In this document: positions 32,983 through 42,312 of the stretch, one piece after another | How positions within the stretch are numbered: position 1 is the stretch's first letter | How the letters are laid out: each line of letters begins with the position of its first letter | Source of the DNA: Flavobacterium sp. | Lineage (GTDB): Bacteria > Bacteroidota > Bacteroidia > Flavobacteriales > Flavobacteriaceae | Reading direction: 5' to 3' | NCBI RefSeq assembly: GCF_027533505.1 | Contig: NZ_JAPZUB010000037.1 | Span: 62,001 to 126,000, forward strand | DNA length: 64,000 bases | The notes under the pieces: generated by a model | Database searches by the model: none | What the model saw: the letters and a program-made list of their open reading frames with translations, nothing else | Told to the model about the DNA's origin: nothing | Position numbers and translations under genes: made by a program

Positions 32983-35688
32983 TTATAAGTTATAGCGTAA
33001 CGTCAACATTACAAATCGGGGTTGCACAAAAAACTGGGAGTCGGTGATTCGGAACTGGTCAAACGAGTTGTCGTTTAAGGCTTTTGTATTGAGCAAGTTG
33101 GTTCCTGAAATACGGTATTCCCATTTACTTCCTTTTTTCTGATAGCTGAAACTTGCCGAGAGAAAATCGTATTCGTTATCGACGCTTTTGTCGCTGTTAT
33201 AATAATGATAAAACTCGTATTCCGACACGAATGAGAATCCGTCTAAAAAGTAATATTCTAAGCGCGCAAAAGGTTTGTCGGTAAAGAACTTGGTAATTCC
33301 TCTGGGGTTTTCAAATTCACTGATAGAATAGGTATATCCCAATTCTAAATTCGGTACATTTTTGAAATTGGTTGATAAACGTACGGTATGGTTTTGATTG
33401 ATGCTTCGTGACAAAGCACTTTCCCCTCCCAAAAAGTTATAGAATTTATTCCAACTCACACTGGTTGACAACGAAGCTTTGTAATATTTCAAAAAGGAAC
33501 GCCCGTATTGGCCAAAACCGCTAAGTGTTTCATCTACAAAATTGGTGTTGTTGAAGGGCGATGAAATTTGGTTTACGCCCACGAACTCCGTCTGTGATTT
33601 GATATCATCCAAGCGGCGGGTATAAGAAACATTTGCAGAGATGTTTTCAAAATTAAACATATTGTATTTAAAATAACGAAGGGAATGTGTTTGGGCAATG
33701 GCATTTTCCAACCGTCGATTTCCACTTGACAAACTGGCGTAATTGTTAATGATAAACCCTTGGGCCAAACGCGTTACATCGGCAAAATCGTTGGTAATAG
33801 CAAAATTATAGGTTAAGGTTTCCGACTTTTTGATTTGATACATCGCATAAAAATCGGGCAAGACGCGCGCAAAACTTTGTTTAAAACTTGACCCCAATTG
33901 CACGTTGTTCAAATGATAGTAATGCACGCTGACACCAGGATTGAAGGTGAATTTTTTGTATAAAATTTTGTAATGCACCCCTAAAAACACATCATTAAAA
34001 TCATACGAAACATCATTATTATTTTCAGGTGCCGTCAAGTTGTTTTGAGTGCCGTTATCCAAAAGTTGAAAAATCGCGGAATTAAAGCGCTGTTTTGAGT
34101 AGGTATTCCCTAGGGTAAGATTCAAATTTGCCTTGGGTGTCACCATGTAGTAATAATCCAGTTTCGCATCGACTTTGTGTGTTTTAATCAACCGCGATTG
34201 GTTGTAATCGTTGCGGTTTTGGGTGATGTATCCATTCAATTGAAAGGGTTGTAATGCTAGATTGGCATTGTAAAATGGATCTTCGTTTTGGTACAAATGT
34301 TGGGCTTCAAAGGCGATCACATGTTTCTCTGAAGGCGTGTGGTAGAGCGCTAGATTTTGATTGACTGAAATCGGCTGTTGATCTTTGTTGGTCAAAATGG
34401 TTTCGTCAAAAACAGTACTGCCAGCAATTATATTTCGGAACAAATTCCCATTTTCCAACTGGTCTGATTTTTTAACCAAAACATCATAATCTACCTGTAA
34501 GGTTGTGCTTGGTTTGTAGCTTGCACTCCCTTTCATCAATCCGAAGCGGCTGTTTTGACGTGTTCGATCAACAGTGTTGGCAATGGTATTGTTGGCAAAG
34601 TTGGTGGTTACGGTTTGCGTTTCCAGTTCGGTTTTGGACCCGGAATAAATTCCAAATCCGCTTAACGTCCATGATTTGGAGGGATTATAGGAAAAATTAA
34701 CCGCACCAAATTGCGTATCGATATTCTTCGCACGGTTGTTTCGCAATAGGGAAAGTCCCAAATCGTTGGAGCTCACATTAAAACTACTGCCGCCTTTGGA
34801 CATCATATTGCGAAAACCTCCCGTAATTTTAAAATAATCTTGAATTGTCAGCGGTAATTCCCCGATATTATTAATGTTGGTAATGACGTTAATACTGTAC
34901 TTCGGATTGTAATAAAACAGCTTCGGATTGACATTATAACGATCAAACTTGGCTTCGGGTTGAAAACCACCCGCTGCCGTCACATCGCCAAACCAGAAGT
35001 TCTTTTTCCCTTCTTTGAGTTTGATGTTCATCGCAATATTATCCTGGTTGTTTTCAACGCCTTTAAGGATTGAATTTTCATTATAATTGCGGAGCACTTG
35101 AATTTTATCAATCGCATCGGCGGGAATATTTTTGACGCCCAATTTGGTATCGCCGTCAAAGAAATCTTTTCCTTCCACCATCAATTTGGTGACTTTTTTT
35201 CCTTCCACTTCCACTTCGCCATCGGCATTCACTTCAACACCAGGGAGTTTTTTCAACACGTCTTCCAATTTGCGTTCGGTGCCGTTTTTAAAGGAATCCG
35301 CGTTGTACATGATGGTGTCCCCTTTGATGGAAACAGGCATTTCTTTGATGATTTCAACCCCATCCAATTGGATTCCCCCGGGTTCCATAGCGATGTTTTG
35401 CGTGAGGTTCTCCGATTTGGTTTGCAAGGTGATTTCCTTATTTTGCATCCCAATATAACTCAACTTCAACACGTAAGTAGCATTGGCTTTGAGGGTGAGC
35501 GCATACTTCCCTTTATCATTGGTTATAGCATACGAATCTACCCCTTTGGTCTCTTGATTTACCGCCATAATGTTGGCCATTTCCAAAGGGGTCTTTCCCG
35601 ATTCGGTCACGGTTCCTTCTACACGAACACTTTGAGCTACTGTGAATAACGAACTCAACAGCGCCAAAAAAAAGCTTATTTTTTTCAT
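32983..35688 (-). CDS. TonB-dependent-receptor-like outer-membrane protein with carboxypeptidase-like regulatory domain
   Basis: A 901-residue exported protein: signal peptide (to about 19, SLFTVAQ), a carboxypeptidase-regulatory-like beta sandwich (about 22-105, VEGTVTESGKTPLEMANIMA), and a plug-like domain (about 110-240). The plug contains RKLEDVLKKLPGVEVNADGE and KLMVEGKDFF. A beta-barrel follows, rich in aromatic strand ends, ending RFVMLTLRYNL. No TonB box could be identified. Members of this type transport unknown ligands or act as large barrels. The GLPGLI-family gene lies 11 bp upstream in the same direction, and the pairing is probably functional. Confidence 0.9.
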   Translation of the reverse strand: MKKISFFLALLSSLFTVAQSVRVEGTVTESGKTPLEMANIMAVNQETKGVDSYAITNDKGKYALTLKANATYVLKLSYIGMQNKEITLQTKSENLTQNIAMEPGGIQLDGVEIIKEMPVSIKGDTIMYNADSFKNGTERKLEDVLKKLPGVEVNADGEVEVEGKKVTKLMVEGKDFFDGDTKLGVKNIPADAIDKIQVLRNYNENSILKGVENNQDNIAMNIKLKEGKKNFWFGDVTAAGGFQPEAKFDRYNVNPKLFYYNPKYSINVITNINNIGELPLTIQDYFKITGGFRNMMSKGGSSFNVSSNDLGLSLLRNNRAKNIDTQFGAVNFSYNPSKSWTLSGFGIYSGSKTELETQTVTTNFANNTIANTVDRTRQNSRFGLMKGSASYKPSTTLQVDYDVLVKKSDQLENGNLFRNIIAGSTVFDETILTNKDQQPISVNQNLALYHTPSEKHVIAFEAQHLYQNEDPFYNANLALQPFQLNGYITQNRNDYNQSRLIKTHKVDAKLDYYYMVTPKANLNLTLGNTYSKQRFNSAIFQLLDNGTQNNLTAPENNNDVSYDFNDVFLGVHYKILYKKFTFNPGVSVHYYHLNNVQLGSSFKQSFARVLPDFYAMYQIKKSETLTYNFAITNDFADVTRLAQGFIINNYASLSSGNRRLENAIAQTHSLRYFKYNMFNFENISANVSYTRRLDDIKSQTEFVGVNQISSPFNNTNFVDETLSGFGQYGRSFLKYYKASLSTSVSWNKFYNFLGGESALSRSINQNHTVRLSTNFKNVPNLELGYTYSISEFENPRGITKFFTDKPFARLEYYFLDGFSFVSEYEFYHYYNSDKSVDNEYDFLSASFSYQKKGSKWEYRISGTNLLNTKALNDNSFDQFRITDSQFFVQPRFVMLTLRYNL

Positions 35689-35699
35689 GAAAAAAGGAA

Positions 35700-36635
35700 T
35701 TAACGAGAAAAACGCATTTCCATACGACGACCACCGCCAGGACCGCCATTCATTTCACGAAACTCCTCCATTTTTTTCAGTACAATATCATCGTACTCTT
35801 TTTGCTTGACCTCTTTTCCGTTAGTGGGTGCTTTGATTTCGGCTTTATCTTTTGGATTCAATACAATTTTGGAGCATAAAATAATGGTCTTACCGTCGTT
35901 GACTTCCAAAATCAAACCGGGAAGCCCCCAATACCCCTCAGGCCCTTGATTAATAGGGATTTCAGGCGTATACCATGCGGTGATGGTGATGTCTTTAGGA
36001 AGATCAAAATCCTCCATAAAATTGGTGCGGGTTTGCTTTTTCTCTGCGGGAGCTTCGGCTTTTGCCTCAGGAGTTCCCTCCTCTTTTTTGGGTTCAGCAG
36101 CTGTTTCTTCTTTCTTTTTAGGACGGAAATTACGGAAATCCGTTTTACTTGCTGGGATGACACAGGTTGCTTTAAAACAGTTGTAACCCCCAATTTGTTT
36201 AGTCTCGCCGGTCATTTGCCATTTGTAATGCGTCAAGGTATCTTTAACCAAAAACTCCTTGCCCATAAATTCCTTATCGACGGTATACATTTGGTCTTTC
36301 ACATTTTTGTAATAAGTTCCGCCGCCGCCCATAAATGAACTCATCATACGAAAACCGCCGCCGTTTTGACCGGGAGCATCCAATTTTTCTTCTTCTTTAT
36401 AAATAGAGGCTTGTTTATCAAATTGAAGTACAAATGTTTTTTCAAACATTTTTTTCATGCGTTCTTCAATCATTTTTTGCATTTCTGGCGTCATGTCTTT
36501 GTTGCCTTCAAATCGGGACTTAAAATCGGCAGTACTCGTTTTGGATTCATACACGGCCATGCCTTGAAAATCTTTTTGGGCCAATGCCAAAGCAGAAAAG
36601 CACAAAGCTAATCCGAGGAGGATTGTATTTTTCAT
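35700..36635 (-). CDS. GLPGLI family protein
   Basis: A 311-residue exported protein (signal peptide MKNTILLGLALCFSALALAQ). It contains GYWGLPGLILEVNDGKTIIL near residue 235, which names the family, preceded by ITAWYTPEIPINQGPEG. A Lys/Glu/Pro-rich low-complexity linker (about 172-205) and a Gly-rich, Arg-rich C-terminus (GGPGGGRR) are unusual. The region around 60-75 is a charged helix (EMQKMIEERMKKMFE). Function is unknown; genes of this family commonly sit beside TonB-receptor-like genes, as here, and may help assembly or ligand capture. Confidence 0.9.
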   Translation of the reverse strand: MKNTILLGLALCFSALALAQKDFQGMAVYESKTSTADFKSRFEGNKDMTPEMQKMIEERMKKMFEKTFVLQFDKQASIYKEEEKLDAPGQNGGGFRMMSSFMGGGGTYYKNVKDQMYTVDKEFMGKEFLVKDTLTHYKWQMTGETKQIGGYNCFKATCVIPASKTDFRNFRPKKKEETAAEPKKEEGTPEAKAEAPAEKKQTRTNFMEDFDLPKDITITAWYTPEIPINQGPEGYWGLPGLILEVNDGKTIILCSKIVLNPKDKAEIKAPTNGKEVKQKEYDDIVLKKMEEFREMNGGPGGGRRMEMRFSR

Positions 36636-36761
36636 ATGCGATAAAATTGTTTTTTTTGGTCAACAAATATGACGACGCAAGGCTCAAAAAGTTACCAATA
36701 TTATGTTAAATTCTATTTTAGACCTTTTAAATAATCCAAAGGTTTAAAGTACCTTAGCTGT

Positions 36762-37553
36762 ATGAAGTTACGCTGGCTCCTTTTATTCTGTCTTGGACTC
36801 CCATTTTGGTGTGAGGCACAACTTGAAACGCAACAGCCCGAACGGCGTTCCTATCTTGCGATTGAGGCCGATGCTTTTTGGGGATTTGACGGTTTGGGAA
36901 ATTATTTTTACAGTAAAAACAATGTTTTATTTAAACACCATGAATCGGGAGTTTTGCAATACCAAAATCTTCCCTTTGGCAAGTTAAAAAGCGTGGATAT
37001 CACACAACCGTTGCGTCCTATTTTGTTTTATGAAAATTTCAATGCAGTGGTCGTTTTAGACAATTTTTTAAATGAAATTCAAGTCGTAGAATTTTCAAAT
37101 ATTCCAACACCCATCGTAATTACAGCCGTAGGAATGGCCAATCAAAATCGCTTGTGGGGGTACGATGCTGTGATGCAACAAATTGGAATGTATCATCTTA
37201 CCACAGGCTCATTTAGTCCGATTGGAAACCCTGTACAAGGGAGTTGGAAATATTACCAATGTGCTTTCAATAGCTTGAGTTGGATTGACGCACAAAACCA
37301 TTGGAAATCCATAAGCATTTATGGCCATATTAGCGATTACGGCCAACTCCCCGAAGGGTTGTATTACTTTGTTAATGAGAACGTCGTACTGGTATACAAC
37401 CATGAAACATGGACACTATTAAATAGGCTTACAGGGAAAAAATCCAGCTTTGAAATTGTTGAGAAATCGGTCAAAAATTTTTCGTGTAACGACCAAATTT
37501 TATCTATTTTTACTGCAGAAGGAATTACAAATTATAAAATCACAGTACCCTAA
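36762..37553 (+). CDS. Conserved secreted protein of unknown function
   Basis: A 263-residue protein with signal peptide MKLRWLLLFCLGLPFWCEAQ. The mature part consists of repeating strands with aromatic residues (AFWGFDGLGNYFYSKNNVLF, RLWGYDAVMQQIG) that resemble a beta-propeller of weak repeats, but I cannot name the family. Its TAA overlaps the ATG of the nucleoside kinase by one base, so the two are translationally coupled. No functional link is evident. Confidence 0.8.
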   Translation: MKLRWLLLFCLGLPFWCEAQLETQQPERRSYLAIEADAFWGFDGLGNYFYSKNNVLFKHHESGVLQYQNLPFGKLKSVDITQPLRPILFYENFNAVVVLDNFLNEIQVVEFSNIPTPIVITAVGMANQNRLWGYDAVMQQIGMYHLTTGSFSPIGNPVQGSWKYYQCAFNSLSWIDAQNHWKSISIYGHISDYGQLPEGLYYFVNENVVLVYNHETWTLLNRLTGKKSSFEIVEKSVKNFSCNDQILSIFTAEGITNYKITVP

Positions 37554-38167
37554 TGCACATCGCAGTCGCAGGAAATATTGGCGCCGGAAAAACCACTTTA
37601 ACACGGTTTTTGGCGAAACATTACAAATGGGAACCCCATTATGAAGACGTTGTTGACAATCCCTATTTGGATGATTTTTACCATCAAATGGAGCGTTGGT
37701 CGTTTAATCTTCAGATATACTTTTTAAATAGTCGTTTTCGTCAAATTTTACAAATTCGCGAAAGCGGGAAAAAGATTATTCAGGATCGTACCATTTACGA
37801 AGATGCGCATATTTTTGCTCCTAACCTTCATGCAATGGGGCTGATGACAAACCGCGATTTTGAAAACTACAGCTCCTTATTTGAACTGATGGAAGCTTTA
37901 GTTAAAGCACCTGATTTATTGATTTACCTACGAAGTTCTATACCCAATTTGGTGAAGCAAATTCATATGCGGGGTCGGGATTATGAAAACACAATATCTA
38001 TTGATTACTTGAGTCGTCTCAACGAACGCTATGAAGCATGGATTCACACCTACGACAAAGGCAAATTACTAGTGATTGATGTGGATCATATTGATTTTGT
38101 CAATAATCCTGAGGATTTAGGGACAATCATTAACCGAATTGATGCTGAAATTAACGGTTTGTTTTAA
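37553..38167 (+). CDS. Deoxynucleoside kinase
   Basis: A 204-residue P-loop kinase: GNIGAGKTTLTRFLAKHY at 7-24, QDRTIYEDAHIF near 79 (the DRS/ERS-type catalytic and nucleoside-binding motif), and HMRGRDYENTI near 140 (LID Arg residues). It phosphorylates deoxynucleosides in salvage; the preferred base (dA/dG or dC) cannot be read from motifs. Length fits the bacterial dAK/dGK-type family. Confidence 0.92.
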   Translation: MHIAVAGNIGAGKTTLTRFLAKHYKWEPHYEDVVDNPYLDDFYHQMERWSFNLQIYFLNSRFRQILQIRESGKKIIQDRTIYEDAHIFAPNLHAMGLMTNRDFENYSSLFELMEALVKAPDLLIYLRSSIPNLVKQIHMRGRDYENTISIDYLSRLNERYEAWIHTYDKGKLLVIDVDHIDFVNNPEDLGTIINRIDAEINGLF

Positions 38168-38187
38168 GTCTTAGTTGGGCTAACTTT

Positions 38188-40650
38188 TTAGGGCATTGTA
38201 TCAAATAATGAGCGTATTTTTACCGTATCGGTTGGTCGATCGGTTTTAATAATTCGCGGAATCCCAGGAATTACATCAAAAAAATTATCGTCAAAAAAAT
38301 GACCTTCTGCTTGTAAAAATACATTTTTGGCGAGGGTATTTGAGCTGATTTCTTGCAAAGTTTCCCCAATAATTTTCACATTAATTGTCGGTTTTTCAAG
38401 TTGCAATTCTTTGGGCTTTACAAAATAATGGTAGACAGCTGTTTTTTTATGATGGCTAGAAAACTCGATGAGCAAAACCGATTTTTCTTTTACAAATTCA
38501 GGGAATGCTGTAAACGGAATCGGCATAAGTGTGGTATTTTTTTCAACTTCCAATACACACTCTTTCGAAGCGCTCCAAAGTTCTACCCCCGAAAAATCGA
38601 TCAATCGAACAGTAAGTTTACCTTTTTTCTCCTCCAAAGTGTCCGTATTTCCTTGAATTGAAATACCCGTTTCATTTTGTGTTACCGCCAAAAACACAGG
38701 AGCAAAACTTTCTTTTATTTGATAATGGGATGCTTTCCAGTGGCCTTGATAATCCAACGAACTCCAAGAAGTTACCGGCCAACAATCGTTTAATTGCCAA
38801 TAGAGACTGCCCATACAATAGGGTTTCGCCAAACGATGCGCTTCGATAGCAATTTTCATTCCACGTGCTTGCAATAGTTGAGAAACATACTGATACTTTT
38901 CAATATCGGCGGGCACCCAAAAGTCGCGTTGCATGTATTCATCGATGGTCGCAAAACCCGTAGGGTGTTTTTGATGGTGTCGTAGGGCTTTTGACATTAA
39001 CGATAACGGCTCGCCATCGGATAAATAACGTAATGTTTGCATGGATGGCATGGCTTGAAACCCGTATTCGCTCATAAATCGTCCCACTTTTTCCGAATAT
39101 TTTTCAAAAGGTTCTTTCCCCCACCACACGCCCCAATAATGAGAATCTCCTTGGCGTAAACTTTCTTTTCGTCCCCAACCGATAGCGGGAGAAGATGGCC
39201 AATAGCGGTTTTCATTTTGAGGCAACAGTTTTTTTAACGTTTGAAGAATTCGTTGATGAAACAACTCTTTATAGTCGTTCCAAATGCGGGTTGAATCTTG
39301 AGTTGTATACTTGTATTTTTTTTGCCAACCCCAATTGTGCCAACCTTCATCGCTTTCGTTATTGCCACACCAGATTGCTATTGACGGGTGATTTTGCAGG
39401 CGTTTGACCTGATCTTCAACCTCATGTTCAACCGATTGTAAAAAGGTTTCGTCGCCGGGGTACATCGCGCAAGCAAACATAAAATCCTGCCACACAAGTA
39501 TCCCTTTTTCATCACATGCAGTATAAAAAGCGTCATCGGCATACACACCCCCTCCCCATACCCGCAGCATATTTTGATGGGAAAGACGCGCATTTTCAAC
39601 CAAATTAATCCATTGGGCTTCCGTTACCCGAGGCACAAAACTATCGGGAGGAATGATATTGGAACCTTTCATAAAAACAGGTTTGCCATTCAATTTGAAG
39701 TAAAAGCTTTTCCCTTGGGCATCCACTTCCTGCACCAGTTCAAGCGTTCGAATGCCCAATTTTAGTTCCCGCTGCTCTATTACCTTTCCATTCTGTTGAA
39801 GTATCACTGGAAAAGTATACAAATGCGGCGCCCCCAACCCGTTACACCACCATAATTTGGGTTGTGCAATCGTCAAAGGAAAATCGATTATTGAAGTTCC
39901 TTTTTTCACCGCGACACTGCGCTTTTGATTATTGATCAAAAGATCGAGCGTCATCGCAGCAGCACTCTCTAAAGCCACTTTCACAACGATTTCAGCGTTT
40001 TCCGTTGAAACTAATTTTTGTTCATAAAACACATGCTGGATACGAACCTCATTCCAAAACTGAAGTTTTACGGGTTTCCAAATGCCACAGGTGACTAGGC
40101 GCGGCCCCCAATCCCAACCAAATTGATAGGGCGCTTTACGGGCAAATACACGGTTGTCGTCGGGCAATGGGTATGGTACTTTTTGGGCTAATGCATTCGT
40201 TTGTTGAACCGCTGATTTAAAATGAATTTTCAATTGATTTTGCGCTTTCACGAATGATTTCACATCCACACGCCAAGTGCGAAACATATTATTCGCCTCA
40301 AGAATGGACTGCCCATTTAAAAAAACACGCGCGAAGGTATCTAAGCCCTCAAATACAAGTTCGACATGGGCATTTTGAAGTTCTCTTGAAGTCAGCGAAA
40401 AGGTCGTTTCATAAACCCAATCTTCATTTTCAATCCACTGCACCTCATTTTCATGGGATTGTAAAAAGGGATCGGGAATTCTGTGATTGGCGAGTAAATC
40501 GGTATGAATAGTCCCGGGAACTGTGGCTTTCATTTTATCGTTTTTTCCTAACGGATGTACGGTCCATGATAACGGAATCAAGTCTTTTTCAACCACTTGA
40601 GCGGTGAGGCTGATGGTCCAAAGAAGAAAAAACAATAACTGGTTACGCAT
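38188..40650 (-). CDS. Beta-mannosidase (GH2)
   Basis: An 820-residue exocellular or periplasmic GH2 enzyme with signal peptide MRNQLLFFLLWTISLTAQ. N-terminal sugar-binding domain (VPGTIHTDLLANHRIPDPF near 44), immunoglobulin-like domain, then TIM barrel. The acid/base Glu432 is in IWCGNNESDEG and the nucleophile Glu528 in FMSEYGFQAMPS. The RVWGGGVY segment near 363 is typical of beta-mannosidases. It releases terminal beta-mannose, for example the core mannose of N-glycans. It is last in a four-gene cluster with cutC, glycosylasparaginase and a GH20 enzyme, and overlaps cutC by 8 bp. Confidence 0.95.
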   Translation of the reverse strand: MRNQLLFFLLWTISLTAQVVEKDLIPLSWTVHPLGKNDKMKATVPGTIHTDLLANHRIPDPFLQSHENEVQWIENEDWVYETTFSLTSRELQNAHVELVFEGLDTFARVFLNGQSILEANNMFRTWRVDVKSFVKAQNQLKIHFKSAVQQTNALAQKVPYPLPDDNRVFARKAPYQFGWDWGPRLVTCGIWKPVKLQFWNEVRIQHVFYEQKLVSTENAEIVVKVALESAAAMTLDLLINNQKRSVAVKKGTSIIDFPLTIAQPKLWWCNGLGAPHLYTFPVILQQNGKVIEQRELKLGIRTLELVQEVDAQGKSFYFKLNGKPVFMKGSNIIPPDSFVPRVTEAQWINLVENARLSHQNMLRVWGGGVYADDAFYTACDEKGILVWQDFMFACAMYPGDETFLQSVEHEVEDQVKRLQNHPSIAIWCGNNESDEGWHNWGWQKKYKYTTQDSTRIWNDYKELFHQRILQTLKKLLPQNENRYWPSSPAIGWGRKESLRQGDSHYWGVWWGKEPFEKYSEKVGRFMSEYGFQAMPSMQTLRYLSDGEPLSLMSKALRHHQKHPTGFATIDEYMQRDFWVPADIEKYQYVSQLLQARGMKIAIEAHRLAKPYCMGSLYWQLNDCWPVTSWSSLDYQGHWKASHYQIKESFAPVFLAVTQNETGISIQGNTDTLEEKKGKLTVRLIDFSGVELWSASKECVLEVEKNTTLMPIPFTAFPEFVKEKSVLLIEFSSHHKKTAVYHYFVKPKELQLEKPTINVKIIGETLQEISSNTLAKNVFLQAEGHFFDDNFFDVIPGIPRIIKTDRPTDTVKIRSLFDTMP

Positions 40651-41317
40651 TGGACTCTTTTTTTAAAGCTATAATTTCGTCGGGGTTGGCTAAAGTTCCT
40701 CCCTCGGTTATTGCAGAAGAATGTACAAAATGCACCCCCGTAGTGTGTACAATTTGACGAACATTGGAGGCGCGTAATCCGCCACCCGGCATAATCGCAA
40801 TTCGGTCACCTGCTTGCAGTTGTATCGCTTGCAGTATGTTTATACCTTCCACAACATTGGCCTTTGTTCCTGAAGTTAAAATTGTCGAAAACCCACAATC
40901 GATGATCTGTTCTAAGGCAATTTCCCAATGCTTAACACGATCAAAAGCCCGATGAAACGTACAAGGTATGGGATGGGCTAGTGCGACTAATAGTCGGTTG
41001 CGCTCTTCATCCAGCGTGTCGTCTTTTTTCAAAATTCCGAAAACCATTCCGTGCACTTGCAACTTTTTGAGTTCGCTCACCGTTGCTTTCATTTGTTGAA
41101 ATTCGGCCTCTGTATAGACAAAATCACCCCCTCGCGGACGCACCATCACATAGACGGGAATAGGGACTTGGGTTAAGACTTTTTGTGTGGTTCCCAAATC
41201 CGGTGTGGTTCCTCCCACTTCAATTCCGTCACACAATTCGATCCGATCGGCACCTGCTTGGGCAGCGATACTCGCCGACTCGGGATTAAAACAAGCAATT
41301 TCGAGTTGGACTCTCAT
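40643..41317 (-). CDS. cutC: CutC family protein
   Basis: A 224-residue TIM-barrel protein. LEIACFNPESASIAAQAGAD and RIELCDGIEVGGTTPD open the sequence; MVRPRGGDFVYTEAEF and FHRAFDRVKHWEIALEQII are family signatures, as is IAIMPGGGLRASNV. CutC was linked to copper homeostasis, but that role is disputed and its fold is that of a sugar-phosphate-type enzyme. Here it lies between a glycosylasparaginase and a beta-mannosidase, overlapping both reading frames by a few bases. This suggests a role in glycan catabolism (inference). Confidence 0.93.
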   Translation of the reverse strand: MRVQLEIACFNPESASIAAQAGADRIELCDGIEVGGTTPDLGTTQKVLTQVPIPVYVMVRPRGGDFVYTEAEFQQMKATVSELKKLQVHGMVFGILKKDDTLDEERNRLLVALAHPIPCTFHRAFDRVKHWEIALEQIIDCGFSTILTSGTKANVVEGINILQAIQLQAGDRIAIMPGGGLRASNVRQIVHTTGVHFVHSSAITEGGTLANPDEIIALKKESNA

Positions 41318-42312
41318 TTTAAATAAAACGGTGCATCAATTAAACGGTTTCCAGTAGTATCATGAACAGCATAATTAAACCCTCCTTGCACGCAATAGGA
41401 ACCATAATTCCCCTGCTTATCCAAAGCAATGAATCCTACTTGGATATCTTTAAGATTCTTTTTACGGTTTTGGGTCAGTTTCACGATGCGCATCACAGCT
41501 TCTTCACAGGCCAGTTGCGGCGACTTCCCTTGACGCATGAGTTCGACCACCAAATGACACCCGGCAATACGAATTACTTCTTCCCCATGACCGGTGGCTG
41601 TAGCGGCCCCGATTTCATTATCTACATAGAGTCCGGCCCCAATAATGGGTGAATCGCCTACTCTACCATGCATTTTATAGGCCATACCACTGGTGGTACA
41701 AGCTCCCGACAAATTACCTGATGCATCGAGCGCAATCATCCCTATAGTGTCGTGATTTTCGATATTGACTTTGGGTTGGTACTGACTGGTTTTCAGCCAT
41801 TCTTTCCATTCTTTTTCAGAGGCTTCTACCAATAAATTTTCCTCTTTAAATCCTTGGGACAGTGCAAAATCCAAGGCCCCTTGTCCAACCAACATCACAT
41901 GGGGTGTTTTTTCCATGACCGCACGTGCCACGGAAATGGGGTGTTTGATATGTTCAAGACAAGCGACCGAGCCAATATTGGATAATTCATCCATGATACA
42001 AGCGTCAAGGGTCACTTTGCCATCGCGATCGGGCCGTCCGCCATAACCTACACTGCGTTCGTTGGGATCCCCTTCAGGAATGCGTACGCCGGCTTCAACA
42101 GCATCCAGCGCACGACCCTTTTTTGATAGGACTTCCCAAGCGGCTTCATTGGCTTGCAGCCCGAAATTCCACGTTGACAAAACGATGGGCTTGGTGCCAA
42201 CTAAAGAGGGATTATTCGATAGTTCCGCAGCTTCAGATGTCCAAGAAGTAAGTGACAAGCCCACAGTTCCTAAGGCGGCTGATTTTAAAAATTTCCGACG
42301 TGTGTTTTCCAT
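41314..42312 (-). CDS. N4-(beta-N-acetylglucosaminyl)-L-asparaginase (glycosylasparaginase)
   Basis: A 332-residue Ntn-hydrolase precursor. A twin-arginine-like signal (TRRKFLKSAALG) directs export. The autoprocessing and catalytic Thr is Thr189 in ENHDTIGMIALD. RVGDSPIIGAGLYVDNEIGA, with the substrate-binding Arg, and ATATGHGEEVIR follow, matching the flavobacterial enzyme of this name. It cleaves the GlcNAc-Asn bond of glycoasparagines, the last step in N-glycoprotein breakdown. Its ATG directly follows the GH20 stop and its stop overlaps the cutC start. Confidence 0.94.
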   Translation of the reverse strand: MENTRRKFLKSAALGTVGLSLTSWTSEAAELSNNPSLVGTKPIVLSTWNFGLQANEAAWEVLSKKGRALDAVEAGVRIPEGDPNERSVGYGGRPDRDGKVTLDACIMDELSNIGSVACLEHIKHPISVARAVMEKTPHVMLVGQGALDFALSQGFKEENLLVEASEKEWKEWLKTSQYQPKVNIENHDTIGMIALDASGNLSGACTTSGMAYKMHGRVGDSPIIGAGLYVDNEIGAATATGHGEEVIRIAGCHLVVELMRQGKSPQLACEEAVMRIVKLTQNRKKNLKDIQVGFIALDKQGNYGSYCVQGGFNYAVHDTTGNRLIDAPFYLK